From assembly GCA_002346545.1 (NCBI GenBank), contig DEAA01000052.1:42402-56815 (forward strand): a stretch of DNA of 14,414 nt. Direction: 5' to 3'. Of the stretch, positions 1-7,559 are shown in pieces. Made by a program: the position numbers and the translations under genes. This stretch comes from Acidobacteria bacterium UBA2994 (GTDB taxonomy: Bacteria; Acidobacteriota; Vicinamibacteria; Vicinamibacterales; UBA8438). Each line of letters begins with the position of its first letter. The first letter of the stretch is position 1. Under the pieces are notes generated by a model that worked only from the letters and a program-made list of their open reading frames with translations, was not told the DNA's origin and searched no databases.

Positions 1-219
1 CTTAGCCTTAGTCTTAGTCGCGGTCTTCCGCTTCCGGGTGCGGGGCCGAGTGGTGGGCGCCGGCTCGCTCGACGGCTTGATCTTCGCGATGCTCGTCAAG
101 AACTTGCGAACGGTGTTGTCGTCGAACTGAATCCGAGTGAAGGCGTCTTCGACAGCGATAACCGAACCGAGCCCGTAGGTGGGTTCATGCACCCTAGCCC
201 CAATCTCGAAGCGCTTCAT
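1..219 (-). CDS. Small SH3/Tudor-like basic protein (partial, C-terminus off window)
   Basis: The 73 codons visible start at the ATG read from 219 and run open to position 1, so the C-terminus is missing. The start is backed by a purine-rich GGAAGGG ribosome binding site about 10 nt upstream. Residues 1-45 (MKRFEIGARVHEPTYGLGSV at the front, then an IQFDD strand) have the pattern of short SH3/Tudor-like domains, namely a hydrophobic strand, 'VxHPxxGxGxV', then 'xxxFDD'. Such domains occur in DUF3553-type proteins and at the C-terminus of PcrA/UvrD helicases. From residue 50 on the chain becomes a Pro/Thr/Lys/Arg tail of the kind seen in histone-H1-like nucleic-acid binders. I infer a small nucleic-acid-associated protein. 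The exact family is not recognised. It diverges from the DUF2911 gene. Confidence 0.6.
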   Translation of the reverse strand, partial: MKRFEIGARVHEPTYGLGSVIAVEDAFTRIQFDDNTVRKFLTSIAKIKPSSEPAPTTRPRTRKRKTATKTKAK

Positions 220-524
220 GGCCGACCGTTCCCTTCCGGAAAATGCGACTGCTGATGCGGCATAAAGACCGGGTGACGAAGCCGCAAATCGAATATTATC
301 AGACTGTTATGAGCATGGTCAAGAAAGAGGCACGGCGCTTACGCCGCATCCGTTCGCCGCTGAACCCCTTCGTTGACGACCAGGACCAAACCGCCGGGCT
401 GGTGATCAAGATCGCACTGTCGGTGACGCTGCACGGGATTCTGCCGCGGTGGCGTCCGTGCTCCGTCACTCCGGGCGCGATGCGTTATAGTGAGTCGCTC
501 TTTTTCTGAATGGAGGTATCTGTG
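220..524. other. Divergent intergenic region
   Basis: This 305-base gap separates two divergent genes and should hold both promoters. An 88-codon open frame (243-509, plus) crosses it, but it has no good ribosome binding site, its product (Lys/Arg-rich in the first half) matches nothing I know, and its end overlaps the likely promoter of the DUF2911 gene. I leave it uncalled. Confidence 0.5.
486..491 (+). promoter_or_regulatory. Possible -10 box (TATAGT) for the DUF2911 gene
   Basis: TATAGT lies 33 bases before the ATG at 525. The hexamer 17 bases upstream (CCGTCA, 463-468) is only a weak -35 match, so this is a tentative call based on the -10 alone. Confidence 0.3.
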
Positions 525-1151
525 ATGTTTTGGTCCAAGAGTGGAACGGCGGTAGTGTTTGGCCTCGCCATGGCCGTCGGCTGCGGCGGCGGTACGGAGA
601 TGGCATCCTCTGAGCCCGCGGGCGCTACCCCCGAGGCAGCGGCGCCTGAGGAAGCACCGGCCGCGCAGAGCATGCTCGGCGGCGGCACCCTCACGCCGGT
701 GCACGAAGGTGCTGCGGGCAGCCCTCATGTCCAGGTCGACTGGGAGGTTAGCGGCGCGAACCTGTCGGTCACCTACGGCCGGCCGTACCTGCGGGACCGT
801 GTGGTCGGGGACAGTGTCGAGCCGCTTGCGGACAAGGTCTGGCGACTCGGGGCAGACGAGGCGACCACCTTCAGCACCAGCGGTGACCTTATGGTGGGGT
901 CGGTACATGTGCCGGCCGGCGAGTACACCCTTTTCACCCTGACCTCTGGTGACACCACCGAATTGATCGTTAACAGCGAGACCGGTCAATGGGGTACCGC
1001 CTACAACGAGGACAGCGACCTTGGCCGCGCCGAGATGAGCGTGAGCACGTTGGACACCCCGGCGGACCAGCTGACCATCTTCATTGAGAACAGCGAGCTC
1101 CGATTTGAGTGGGGTGCTATGGCGGCGTCGGTGCCCATAGTGGTGCACTAG
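525..1151 (+). CDS. DUF2911 lipoprotein
   Basis: 208 residues from the ATG at 525. An earlier in-frame ATG at 510 is less likely because GGAGG (511-515) sits ideally before 525 and the protein from 525 begins with a proper lipoprotein signal: a short basic start, a hydrophobic stretch and a lipobox ending in AVGC, with Cys20 as the lipidated residue. A low-complexity Ala/Pro/Glu linker (about 25-50) follows. Residues 65-208 match DUF2911: 'SPHVQVDWEVSGANLSVTYG', 'YLRDRVVGDSVEPLADKVWR', 'VPAGEYTLFTL', 'WGTAYN'. The family is periplasmic or outer-membrane attached and has no established biochemical role. The gene stands alone, followed by a GC hairpin. Confidence 0.9.
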   Translation: MFWSKSGTAVVFGLAMAVGCGGGTEMASSEPAGATPEAAAPEEAPAAQSMLGGGTLTPVHEGAAGSPHVQVDWEVSGANLSVTYGRPYLRDRVVGDSVEPLADKVWRLGADEATTFSTSGDLMVGSVHVPAGEYTLFTLTSGDTTELIVNSETGQWGTAYNEDSDLGRAEMSVSTLDTPADQLTIFIENSELRFEWGAMAASVPIVVH

Positions 1152-1160
1152 GTTTTTCCT

Positions 1161-1180
1161 GGGGCTTTCGCCGAAGCCCC
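1161..1180 (+). terminator. GC-rich hairpin after the DUF2911 gene
   Basis: A perfect 7-bp stem (GGGGCTT/AAGCCCC) with a 6-nt loop lies 10 bases after the stop codon. No T-tract follows it, so it may stabilise the mRNA end rather than act as an intrinsic terminator. Confidence 0.45.
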
Positions 1181-1647
1181 GGCGGGACCCGTGGGGCCCC
1201 GTTTGCCCCCGCACGCAGTCCCGGGGCAACCACTCTGCGTGCCCGGCCGGCGCGTTCTCCAGCGGCCGGCGAGAGGGAACGGTTGGAATTCGTGTGGCGT
1301 AGGGACGACACCGTGTCGACCCACGCCGCACGCATTCAACTACCGACCATGGATGGTTGAGTGCATTCACGAGACTCAGATCCGCGTTGACGAGATCCCA
1401 CAGATGGTCGCCAAGTTCCAGCGAAAGCCCGTCGTAGATCCCTTCGCATTCTGTGACCGGTGAGGCCGGATCTTGCCTGGACGCCAGCGGCAGCACATGG
1501 CCTAAGCCGCCGTCTCCGCTCAGCGCAGAAATGCAGGTGTGGACCGAGCACATGGACACCTCCGACAGAACGATATAAACCTCCGGACCCGGGCGAAGAT
1601 CGCAGCTCACAGAAATGCCTGCGGCGTGTTGTCCTATCGAGAACCGA
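1181..1647. other. Intergenic, no gene recognised
   Basis: Open frames exist here only as extensions of antisense shadows. The minus-strand frame over about 1337-1460 reads as a fairly protein-like stretch (ECEGIYDGLSLELGDHLWDL) but has no start, no ribosome binding site and no family I recognise. It could be a decayed gene fragment. The end of this region should hold the tRNA-Lys promoter; I could not pick a convincing one. Confidence 0.4.
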
Positions 1648-1722
1648 GGGTCGCTAGCTCAGTGGTAGAGCACCTGACTTTTAATCAGGGTGTCGCTGGT
1701 TCGATCCCAGCGCGACCCACCA
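1648..1722 (+). tRNA. tRNA-Lys (anticodon TTT)
   Basis: Full cloverleaf: acceptor GGGTCGC/GCGACCC (1648-1654 with 1712-1718), D arm GCTC/GAGC, anticodon stem CCTGA/TCAGG with loop CTTTTAA and anticodon TTT at 1680-1682, T arm GCTGG/CCAGC with loop TTCGATC, discriminator A and an encoded CCA. Confidence 0.97.
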
Positions 1723-1747
1723 CATTTCCTCAATAAAACCGGCCATG

Positions 1748-1786
1748 GGTGAGCGGACGCCCCGCTCACCGTCCTTCTCGTTTCGC
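1748..1786 (+). terminator. Intrinsic terminator after tRNA-Lys
   Basis: A perfect 9-bp stem GGTGAGCGG (1748-1756) / CCGCTCACC (1762-1770) with loop ACGCC is followed by the T-rich GTCCTTCTCGTTT. It lies 25 bases after the tRNA. Confidence 0.75.
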
Positions 1787-1812
1787 ACTTTATGCCAACG
1801 ATGTGCCAATTT

Positions 1813-1833
1813 GCTGGGCGTTCCACGCCCAGC
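1813..1833. repeat. Perfect 8-bp inverted repeat
   Basis: GCTGGGCG (1813-1820) and CGCCCAGC (1826-1833) flank a 5-nt loop. No T-tract follows on either strand. It could be a second hairpin after tRNA-Lys or the end of the minus-strand unit from the left-facing genes. Between 1787 and 1982 I see nothing else. Confidence 0.4.
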
Positions 1834-1982
1834 GGGCCTCTGCGGCCACAGACCTGCACCCAGCACAACCCGTGCTGACTGGCCGTCGGCGTGGGGTTAT
1901 ACGGATGGTGCGGGCATTGCGAACCCGGCCCGTCCTCTCACGTTCACAACTAGGACAGCGAACTGTGGTGTCTCCGTCGCCA

Positions 1983-2201
1983 CTACAACACGCTCGCAAC
2001 AGAGAACAAAAACAGCACTCCCGCCATCCCAATCAGAACAGAACGAGCGAGGAGGACTAGTGTGTCGAAGTGCTCTTCGTGCACGCGGACAGCCCAAGTC
2101 CAATGAATCCACTTAAAGAATCTGATTCTAAGGCGCATCACCTTCGGCATAGCGATTGCCAGCGCGAACAGCGCCAGACTTACGAGCGTGAACAGCAGCA
2201 C
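1983..2201 (-). CDS. Hypothetical two-helix membrane microprotein
   Basis: 72 codons if started at the GTG read from 2201. The N-terminal segment LLFTLVSLALFALAIAM and the C-terminal segment LLARSVLIGMAGVLFLFSVA are both long enough to span a membrane. Between them is a basic/aromatic loop (MRLRIRFFKWIHWTW) containing the charged patch RVHEEHFD. Ribosome binding for the GTG is poor; GGAG at 2219-2222 would better serve an in-frame CTG at 2210, so the true start is uncertain. It follows the Sel1 remnant by only a few bases on the same strand. I do not recognise the family. Its hydrophobic pattern favours a real gene, but it could be a remnant. Confidence 0.4.
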   Translation of the reverse strand: MLLFTLVSLALFALAIAMPKVMRLRIRFFKWIHWTWAVRVHEEHFDTLVLLARSVLIGMAGVLFLFSVASVL

Positions 2202-2225
2202 CTCAGACAGCTTGCAGTCTCCCAG

Positions 2226-2463
2226 CTACCGCGGGTGCGCCTCGTCCCACTCTCGGGCGAGGCGTTGGGCTTCGGTGACCTCCTCTGGCGTCATCAGGGC
2301 TCTAACGGGGGTCGCGTAACTCGGCTGCACTCTCCTGAATCTCACCAGTCCGTTGTGAGGCCTCACGATTGCACAACACCGGTGCCAGGACGTCGTCCTG
2401 CGGAACGCCGTCTTGTTGGTCGCCGTGGGCGTACATGATCCAGAGGTTGAATTGCGCACGGGC
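2226..2463 (-). pseudogene. Decayed Sel1-repeat protein, C-terminal part
   Basis: Read on the minus strand, one frame gives AQFNLWIMYAHGDQQ, DGVPQDDVLA and TGEIQESAAELRD, which is a Sel1 (SLR) repeat with its usual 'AQFNLGxMYAxGxGVPQDxxxA' pattern, ending in a stop at about 2302. After a shift to another frame the sequence continues as VRALMTPEEVTEAQRLAREW and DEAHPR then stop, the usual C-terminal tail of Sel1-repeat proteins in this kind of genome. A stop codon also interrupts the frame just upstream of the repeat (TGA at 2467-2469). At least one frameshift and one nonsense change separate parts of one ancestral coding sequence, so I call a pseudogene. Sel1 proteins normally act as protein-protein scaffolds. 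Confidence 0.7.
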
Positions 2464-2545
2464 GTGTCAACGAACCGCCTGAGCGCGTAACATCTCCTCG
2501 GGTTTTGCCATGACGGTATCAGCAGGGAAGAAATCTACGTGATGT

Positions 2546-2695
2546 CTACCGCGAGTGCGCGGCGTCCCACTCGCGGGCGAGGCGTTGGGCTTCGGCGATC
2601 TGCTCGGGTATGAAGCCGAGGTTGAAGAGTTCGTTCCTGAGAAGCTCTTCCAGGGCCGACGCCCATCGCAGCGCCCACGCCGACGACAGATTGAC
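2546..2695 (-). pseudogene. Second Sel1-repeat C-terminal remnant
   Basis: The minus-strand frame from 2695 reads VNLSSAWALRWASALEELL and ends PEQIAEAQRLAREWDAAHSR stop. 'FNLSSA' followed by 'TPEQIAEAQRLAREWDAAHPR' is the usual end of Sel1-repeat proteins. Only about 49 codons remain, with no start and no upstream repeats. At DNA level the last ~65 bases closely match the end of the first remnant 320 bases away. Confidence 0.65.
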
Positions 2696-2764
2696 GTTTT
2701 TCGAGCTCCCTTACTCGATCCTCCATGTGGACCCCGAGTTCAAAGGGTTCTACCTTGGAAATAG

Positions 2765-4156
2765 TTATGGCTTCAACTGCTCGACGAATTCAGTCGCCTG
2801 AGCGGCCTCTCCCGAATTCGGGTCGACCGCCACCACTTCCTCGAAGTAGGTCACCGCGGTTTCGACATCGCCTTGATTCAGCGCCACGAGCGCCAGCTTG
2901 AACAGCGGTTTCCCCCAGGTCGGGTCCGCCTCGTGCGCCTGCCGATACAACGTAATCGCCTCTTCCATCTGTCCGTTCGCGAACGCCGCTTCCGCGGCAT
3001 TCCATGGTTCCGCTCTTCCTGCGCTTCCGCTTGCGTTCGCCGGCGGTTGGGTCGTCCCAACAAGTGCGCTGGCCTCCCGCTGCAGTTCCTCGATCTCTGC
3101 TTGGAGAGCAGTCACCTGGGCCTGCCTGGCGCTGATCGCGTCGTTGAGCTCTTGAATGGCGAGCGCCCTCCTGGCTGCCCCTGTCAGTCCGCCTGGTCGG
3201 GGGCGACCATCGGCCGAGAGATGCAGCGTCACATCAGGGCGACGCACACCGGCCGATGCGAGCACGTCGGGGTCGGAGCCTGGCGGCAGCTCGTACACGA
3301 CTAGGTACTGATTCAACGACGCTGCATAGCGTCGAGAGATCTCCGCGGCTATGACGGTGAGCTGGTCAGTCACCGCCTGACTGGGCGAATTCAATGTGAG
3401 GTAGCTGCCGCCCGACAACCGGGCGACATCCTCCACAAGACGTGTCTGGAACCCATCACCTGTCGGCGTACTAAGTCCCAGGGCATGAACCGTCGCTCCA
3501 CTGCTTGCGAGCCGCTCTCGGAAGTCGCTGTATTTCCCCTCGCTGAAGATGTCACGTCGCGATGCGCCGTCCGTCGTGACGACCGCCATGACGGGCCAGT
3601 TGAGCTGCGGGTCGAACCCTGCCAGCGTCTCAGTAAGGCCGTCGAAGAAACCGGCCGACGTGCCCTGCCACGTAAAGAGTCCATTGAGGTGGTCCCTGAC
3701 CTCCGCCAGTCCTTCTGTGTGGTCAACGACAACCCGAGGCCTTCCCGACAAGAGCACGAGAGATACCTCGCTCGTGCTTGGTAGCGCATCGACAAAGACC
3801 GGTAACCCATTCCTCAAAAACCGGAAGTACGGGTCAGCCCCATCAGCGTCATCGACGAGCAAGGCTAGACGCAGCGGCTCCTCCACCAACTCGGCTCGAA
3901 TCACCCGGCCCTCCACGTTGCCGGACTCGATCACGAAGTCTTCAGCGGTGAGGTCGGTAACTGCCGATCCGTCGGCCGCGAAGACCTGGACAAAAAGCCG
4001 GCTCTCCGTCTGGGCTCGTAGTGGCCGTCCTTGGTGAGGTCCAAGCATCAGCAACAGCATTACCAGCAGCCACGGACCTGGCGGCGTCGTAAGACGGCGC
4101 CAGCCGAGCGCGACCAGGACGGCGATGCTAGCAACGAACCGAACGGTACGCGTCAT
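2765..4156 (-). CDS. VWFA-related domain protein with coiled coil and C-terminal TPRs
   Basis: 463 residues from the ATG read from 4156, chosen over the longer start at 4183 because GAGGTGG lies 4-10 nt upstream of it. Residues 5-48 are a long N-terminal signal or anchor with a second hydrophobic run (PWLLVMLLLML) ending near RAQ. Residues 50-90 form the strand-rich lead-in typical of VWFA-related proteins (FVQVFAADGSAVTDLTAEDF). Residues 95-285 are a von Willebrand A-like domain. Its MIDAS position reads LLVDDADGAD instead of DxSxS, so metal binding is probably lost. Residues 330-365 look like a short coiled coil, and 385-460 carry two TPR units (NAAEAAFANGQMEEAITLYR; ALVALNQGDVETAVTYFEEV). 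It is likely an exported scaffold protein. Decayed Sel1 pieces flank it on both sides. Confidence 0.85.
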   Translation of the reverse strand: MTRTVRFVASIAVLVALGWRRLTTPPGPWLLVMLLLMLGPHQGRPLRAQTESRLFVQVFAADGSAVTDLTAEDFVIESGNVEGRVIRAELVEEPLRLALLVDDADGADPYFRFLRNGLPVFVDALPSTSEVSLVLLSGRPRVVVDHTEGLAEVRDHLNGLFTWQGTSAGFFDGLTETLAGFDPQLNWPVMAVVTTDGASRRDIFSEGKYSDFRERLASSGATVHALGLSTPTGDGFQTRLVEDVARLSGGSYLTLNSPSQAVTDQLTVIAAEISRRYAASLNQYLVVYELPPGSDPDVLASAGVRRPDVTLHLSADGRPRPGGLTGAARRALAIQELNDAISARQAQVTALQAEIEELQREASALVGTTQPPANASGSAGRAEPWNAAEAAFANGQMEEAITLYRQAHEADPTWGKPLFKLALVALNQGDVETAVTYFEEVVAVDPNSGEAAQATEFVEQLKP

Positions 4157-4291
4157 CGAGCCACCTCGGTTCAGAGAATGCAATTAAGGTGTCGATCCTA
4201 CTGCTGTTCAAGAGCTGCTTCAATGCGCTGTTAACGCACCTGAAAGGCAAGGATTCACTGCGGTCGTTCACGCCCAGGAATGCTGAGGCAT

Positions 4292-4327
4292 CGGATGTAC
4301 CGCGTCCCACTCGCGGGCCCGCGGTTC
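4292..4327 (-). pseudogene. Third, very short Sel1 C-terminal remnant
   Basis: The minus strand reads EPRAREWDAVHP. The 17 bases GCGTCCCACTCGCGGGC (4302-4318) are identical to part of the second remnant. Only twelve codons resemble the Sel1 tail, so this is a footprint rather than a gene. Confidence 0.45.
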
Positions 4328-4334
4328 GTCGCTC

Positions 4335-5294
4335 TCACGGCATTTCACGAGCGCCTGTCTCCGTCCTAAAAAAGAGAAAAAAGAACCATGTGGATACGGC
4401 TGCGAGTACGTGCCACACAGCATGAGGCTGAAACCACGAATCAGGGCGACAAAGAAAGACTGACCACTGATTAAGCCATATCAAGAAGGCTACAACATAG
4501 GTAGAGACTCCCAGAAAGAACCAAGGCGTGTAGATTCTCGTCGTAACCGGCGCGTCCTTGGCGAACACCGCCGGGACCCAGAACAACACCACCCACCAGA
4601 ACGATATCGGATCCTGGGCGATCTTCAGGGGGGAGAATCCGAAAGCGGCCGCTACGACAAACCCGACGAGGCCAGACGTCAGTCTGAATGCCTGGGACCA
4701 GAAGCGGTGCAAGCACTCTGAAATGACCCAGAGTCCGATGGAGAGCCCGAAGAGGTCTAAGCCGATACCTAAATCATCGCCAAAAAACCAGCGCGTTCCG
4801 GCATAGCTCAGGACGACAATCGCATAGATGCCCAGAAATCTATTCTCGCTCCACCCGGCCATGCAGCGCAGGTTGTACAACCAGGGAAAGACGATAAAGG
4901 CGACCATGCTTAGGTTGTCAGCCCACCTCCCCCAGTCAGTGTGCGTACCATGCATCAACATGGAACCTGGCCCCAGACACACGACCGCCGCCGCATACAG
5001 TGCGGTGGTCTTCCTAATTCCGTAGAATGCCTGCCGTTTCCTGGTGGTCTCCGATGACAGCACCCTGAACATGACGAGGCCGGAGATCATGAAACCGATG
5101 TTGCTTAAGGCATTTGAGGGCTCCCGAAACATGCCGTCCGAGACAGTTTCACACCAACGTGAGGCGCCGCCCACCATAAGCCCCGGCTCAAGTGAGGCAA
5201 TGGCTCCCGTCGAGGAAAAAAGCAGGTATGCGAGCAAGAACGCGGCGCTGCTCAATAACGCACAGTTAAAGGGACGACAAAAGTTCTCCGGCAT
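4335..5294 (-). CDS. Alkaline ceramidase-type integral membrane hydrolase (CREST superfamily)
   Basis: 319 residues with about seven predicted membrane segments. The family's motifs appear in order: WCE (47-49) with EPSNALSNIGF (58-68); SMLMHGTHTDWGRWADNLSM (111-130); and HAVWH (291-295). Spacing matches the zinc site I recall from human ACER3 (Ser77, His81, Asp92, His217, His221): here Ser111, His115, Asp126, His291 and His295 keep the 4, 11 and 4 residue intervals. The enzyme would hydrolyse the amide of ceramide or a related N-acyl lipid in the membrane. The substrate is not shown by sequence, since CREST proteins include other hydrolases. Ribosome binding before the start is weak. The gene is visibly more AT-rich than its neighbours (A/T runs near its 3' end), which suggests acquisition. 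It stands alone, separated by 178-220 base gaps. Confidence 0.85.
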   Translation of the reverse strand: MPENFCRPFNCALLSSAAFLLAYLLFSSTGAIASLEPGLMVGGASRWCETVSDGMFREPSNALSNIGFMISGLVMFRVLSSETTRKRQAFYGIRKTTALYAAAVVCLGPGSMLMHGTHTDWGRWADNLSMVAFIVFPWLYNLRCMAGWSENRFLGIYAIVVLSYAGTRWFFGDDLGIGLDLFGLSIGLWVISECLHRFWSQAFRLTSGLVGFVVAAAFGFSPLKIAQDPISFWWVVLFWVPAVFAKDAPVTTRIYTPWFFLGVSTYVVAFLIWLNQWSVFLCRPDSWFQPHAVWHVLAAVSTWFFFLFFRTETGAREMP

Positions 5295-5514
5295 GCCAAT
5301 TTAACTCAGTGAAATAGGGCAGGCTGTGCTAGGTCACGCCGCCAGAGCGCGAGCTCTACCAAGATCTAGGTATCCAAAGACAGAGAGCGTTGGGGCGAGA
5401 CGTGTCTTACTGCTCTCGTGGCTGTTCTGCCCGAACGGATACGACTGAAGCATTCGATCAGCTTAGCGGTCTAACAGCGCCAGAACATTCACCCAGACTG
5501 CCCACCACTGCTTC
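5295..5514. other. Intergenic, nothing clear
   Basis: 220 bases between the ceramidase start and the end of the GT-C-like gene. It should carry the ceramidase promoter, but I find no convincing -35/-10 pair, RNA gene or terminator. Confidence 0.4.
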
Positions 5515-6981
5515 TCAGCGTGTCGTCGGCTCGCCCCCAGCGCGACCATCCAATACACGCTCGTAAGAGACCACCCCGTCGTCAGCGATGCTGGCCACCC
5601 ACTCACCATTCCGCTCTAGTCGACCACCCAAAACCTGAAAGAGGTACTCGGGGTTTGCGCCCAGCGGGAGAAAGTCAGCACGGATCGCCCTCACCGGCGC
5701 CCCACGCCGCACGATCTGCCGAGACCCTTCCACCAACGCCGCATACTCTGGCATCCGGTGAATGGTTCGTGATTGCTGCACTCGAGCTGGCAAGATTCCC
5801 AAGGCCAACACCAGCATCCCAACCCCAAGACATCGACCCACACTCGGTCCGGCCAGTCCGCTCAGCCCGATCAAGACGGTGAGGACCACGGCGGTCATTT
5901 GCGGCAGGTAGTAGTACTCATCAAACGTACCAACCCAAAACGCGTAACCCACAATCGAAGCAATGATCGGCCCCACCGTCACTCCAAGCAGCGGAGGGTC
6001 ATCACGATGGCGAATCACCATGGCTACCGCCGCCACGAGCACAATCCAACCGATCCAGCCAACGTTCCACGGGTCGAGTTGGATCCGATCGACCGCGCGA
6101 CCGAATCCTCGCGCACTCTCGACGAAGCGAATCGAAGCCGCACCACCCAGCACTTGCGCCAAGCTCCCAGCAACTGCGGCGCCCCCGGCCTCCGTGTCAG
6201 GATGTGCTGTCAGGCGGTGTACGAAGTACGGAACCTGGAGCAGGGCCACAGTGGCCCCAATCGCGCCAATACGCCGCGCCAGTGCTCGGTAGTCGCGGCA
6301 CACCAACGGGGTGGCCACCAGGGCGATAAACACTCCAGCTACACAGAACACCGCTGGCACATGAAAATGCAATGACACCCACGCAATCCCCGCCACGATT
6401 CCAACCCGGATTAGTCCACCCTCAGACCAGCCCAGAAGCACAAGCGCCGTGGCTCCCTTGATCGCCGCAGAGGCCAGGCTCGGATTCCATAGCGTCGCTG
6501 ACAGCGCGAGATCGTACGGTGCCGTCGTCACCAGCAATAATGTGACGCTCGCCAGCCACGGCGACCCCGTCTTACGCCAGAGTGCCCAGAGGAGGAAGGC
6601 GTCGACCGCCGAATGCACAAGAACCTGAAAGATCGCTCCCGCATGCGGGAGGTTCTCGTAGAACGGCCCGAACGTCACCCGACTAAGCCACACGAACCAG
6701 TTGTATCCAGGCCCAAGCGCGTAGCCTCCGACATGCTGCTCTGGCCCAGCTAATGGCTGTTCATGCAACGGCAGCAGGGCGGTGCTCCAGAAAAGGATCT
6801 GGTCGCCAAATAGCCAGAAGCTCTGTGTAATGTTGTCTGTTCTGAGCCATACGAGCCAGACAAAGCACGCCACAGAAACCGCGAACTGCGTACGGGACAG
6901 GGTGACTGTGGACATCAGGCGGCCCACTGGAAACAGTACCGAGAGCCCTCGTACCCGAACCCGCAATCGTTCCTCCGTCAC
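5515..6981 (-). CDS. GT-C-like polytopic membrane protein (putative glycosyltransferase)
   Basis: 488 residues from a GTG that overlaps the stop of the DUF2141 gene (GTGA), which implies translational coupling. An internal ATG at 6915 (MSTVTLSRTQF) could be the real N-terminus, since the first 22 residues are basic and not membrane-like. The protein has a first helix (about 32-46), a large first outer loop with an acidic residue in 'FGDQ' (Asp60) where GT-C enzymes carry their catalytic Asp, then roughly ten more hydrophobic segments, and a hydrophilic C-terminal domain of about 75 residues. That architecture matches ArnT/PMT-like GT39/GT83 relatives, which use polyprenyl-phosphate sugars on the periplasmic side. 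The identification rests on architecture rather than a strong signature, and the acceptor is unknown. Confidence 0.65.
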   Translation of the reverse strand: MTEERLRVRVRGLSVLFPVGRLMSTVTLSRTQFAVSVACFVWLVWLRTDNITQSFWLFGDQILFWSTALLPLHEQPLAGPEQHVGGYALGPGYNWFVWLSRVTFGPFYENLPHAGAIFQVLVHSAVDAFLLWALWRKTGSPWLASVTLLLVTTAPYDLALSATLWNPSLASAAIKGATALVLLGWSEGGLIRVGIVAGIAWVSLHFHVPAVFCVAGVFIALVATPLVCRDYRALARRIGAIGATVALLQVPYFVHRLTAHPDTEAGGAAVAGSLAQVLGGAASIRFVESARGFGRAVDRIQLDPWNVGWIGWIVLVAAVAMVIRHRDDPPLLGVTVGPIIASIVGYAFWVGTFDEYYYLPQMTAVVLTVLIGLSGLAGPSVGRCLGVGMLVLALGILPARVQQSRTIHRMPEYAALVEGSRQIVRRGAPVRAIRADFLPLGANPEYLFQVLGGRLERNGEWVASIADDGVVSYERVLDGRAGGEPTTR

Positions 6982-7421
6982 TCAATCGCGATCGCGACAA
7001 CCTGGCAACCGCCGGAAGCGCTGAACACCGCTTCGTCGTATCGAGGCGCCCTCAATCGAGGGCGGACGTTGTTCGAGACTCCCCACGACTCTCGCGGCAC
7101 CCCGAGCCAGTTCCTATCGAACTCTTCGTCCTGATCCTTATCGTTGAACACCGTGACCGCGTAATCTCCCGGCTCCAGGTCCTCAAACGTCGCACGCGCC
7201 TGCCCATCCACGACTGGCACATAGATCGTGCGAAGGGCGCGCTCTATCCCCTCGGGGAAGCCCTTCTCCCCAGCCCACAGCGCGATACCTGCCGAGCCAT
7301 TCGTGTGGGTGATGTCGGTAACGTGAATCTGCAGGGTCACCGTACCATCCTGCCGGGCCGAGGGTTCCGCGGCCGTCACAAGCAACCCACAAACCAGACC
7401 AGTAAGGAAGGGTCGACGCAT
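6978..7421 (-). CDS. DUF2141 exported protein
   Basis: 148 residues from the ATG read from 7421. A longer in-frame start at 7544 is rejected because it would lie inside tRNA-Glu, while 7421 has GAAGG a few bases upstream and opens a clear Sec signal (MRRPFLTGLVCGLLVTAAEP, cleavage near SARQ). The mature part matches DUF2141: TVTLQIHVTDITHTNGSAG, the 'IALW' strand, 'FPEGIERAL', 'FEDLEPGDYAVTVFNDKDQD' and 'WGVSNNVRPRL'. The family is a small periplasmic beta-sandwich of unknown function. Its stop overlaps the start of the GT-C-like gene by four bases, so the two form an operon transcribed away from tRNA-Glu. Confidence 0.9.
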   Translation of the reverse strand: MRRPFLTGLVCGLLVTAAEPSARQDGTVTLQIHVTDITHTNGSAGIALWAGEKGFPEGIERALRTIYVPVVDGQARATFEDLEPGDYAVTVFNDKDQDEEFDRNWLGVPRESWGVSNNVRPRLRAPRYDEAVFSASGGCQVVAIAIE

Positions 7422-7559
7422 CAGGATGCCTTCGCCTATACTGAGCGGCTGAACACACTGATTCGCACCTGTTCTATCCGAATCATGTGCTGCGCTCGCC
7501 GAAGCGTCCCCATCGTCCAGAGGCCTAGGATCCAGCCCTTTCAAGGCTGAGACACGGGT

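Noticed and set aside
243..509. 88-codon plus-strand open frame starting MRLLMRHKDRVTK
   Set aside because: No ribosome binding site, no recognised family, and its end covers the probable DUF2911 promoter. It could be real, but I cannot support it.
339..1610. Long minus-strand open frame of 423 codons
   Set aside because: It lies antisense to the well-supported DUF2911 gene, has Arg/His/Pro-rich low-quality composition, and runs into non-coding DNA. It is a shadow of high-GC codon use.
1659..1868. Minus-strand open frames over tRNA-Lys
   Set aside because: They are translations of the tRNA complement, which often yields spurious short proteins.
5536..5547. Twelve bases (CCCAGCGCGACC) shared with the 3' part of tRNA-Lys, a possible second att-like repeat
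   Set aside because: The match is short, does not reach the CCA end, and lies inside the coding end of the GT-C-like gene. Chance is a fair explanation.
7422..7544. N-terminal extension of the DUF2141 protein by 41 residues
   Set aside because: It would run through tRNA-Glu on the opposite strand, and the signal peptide and ribosome binding site both point to 7421.
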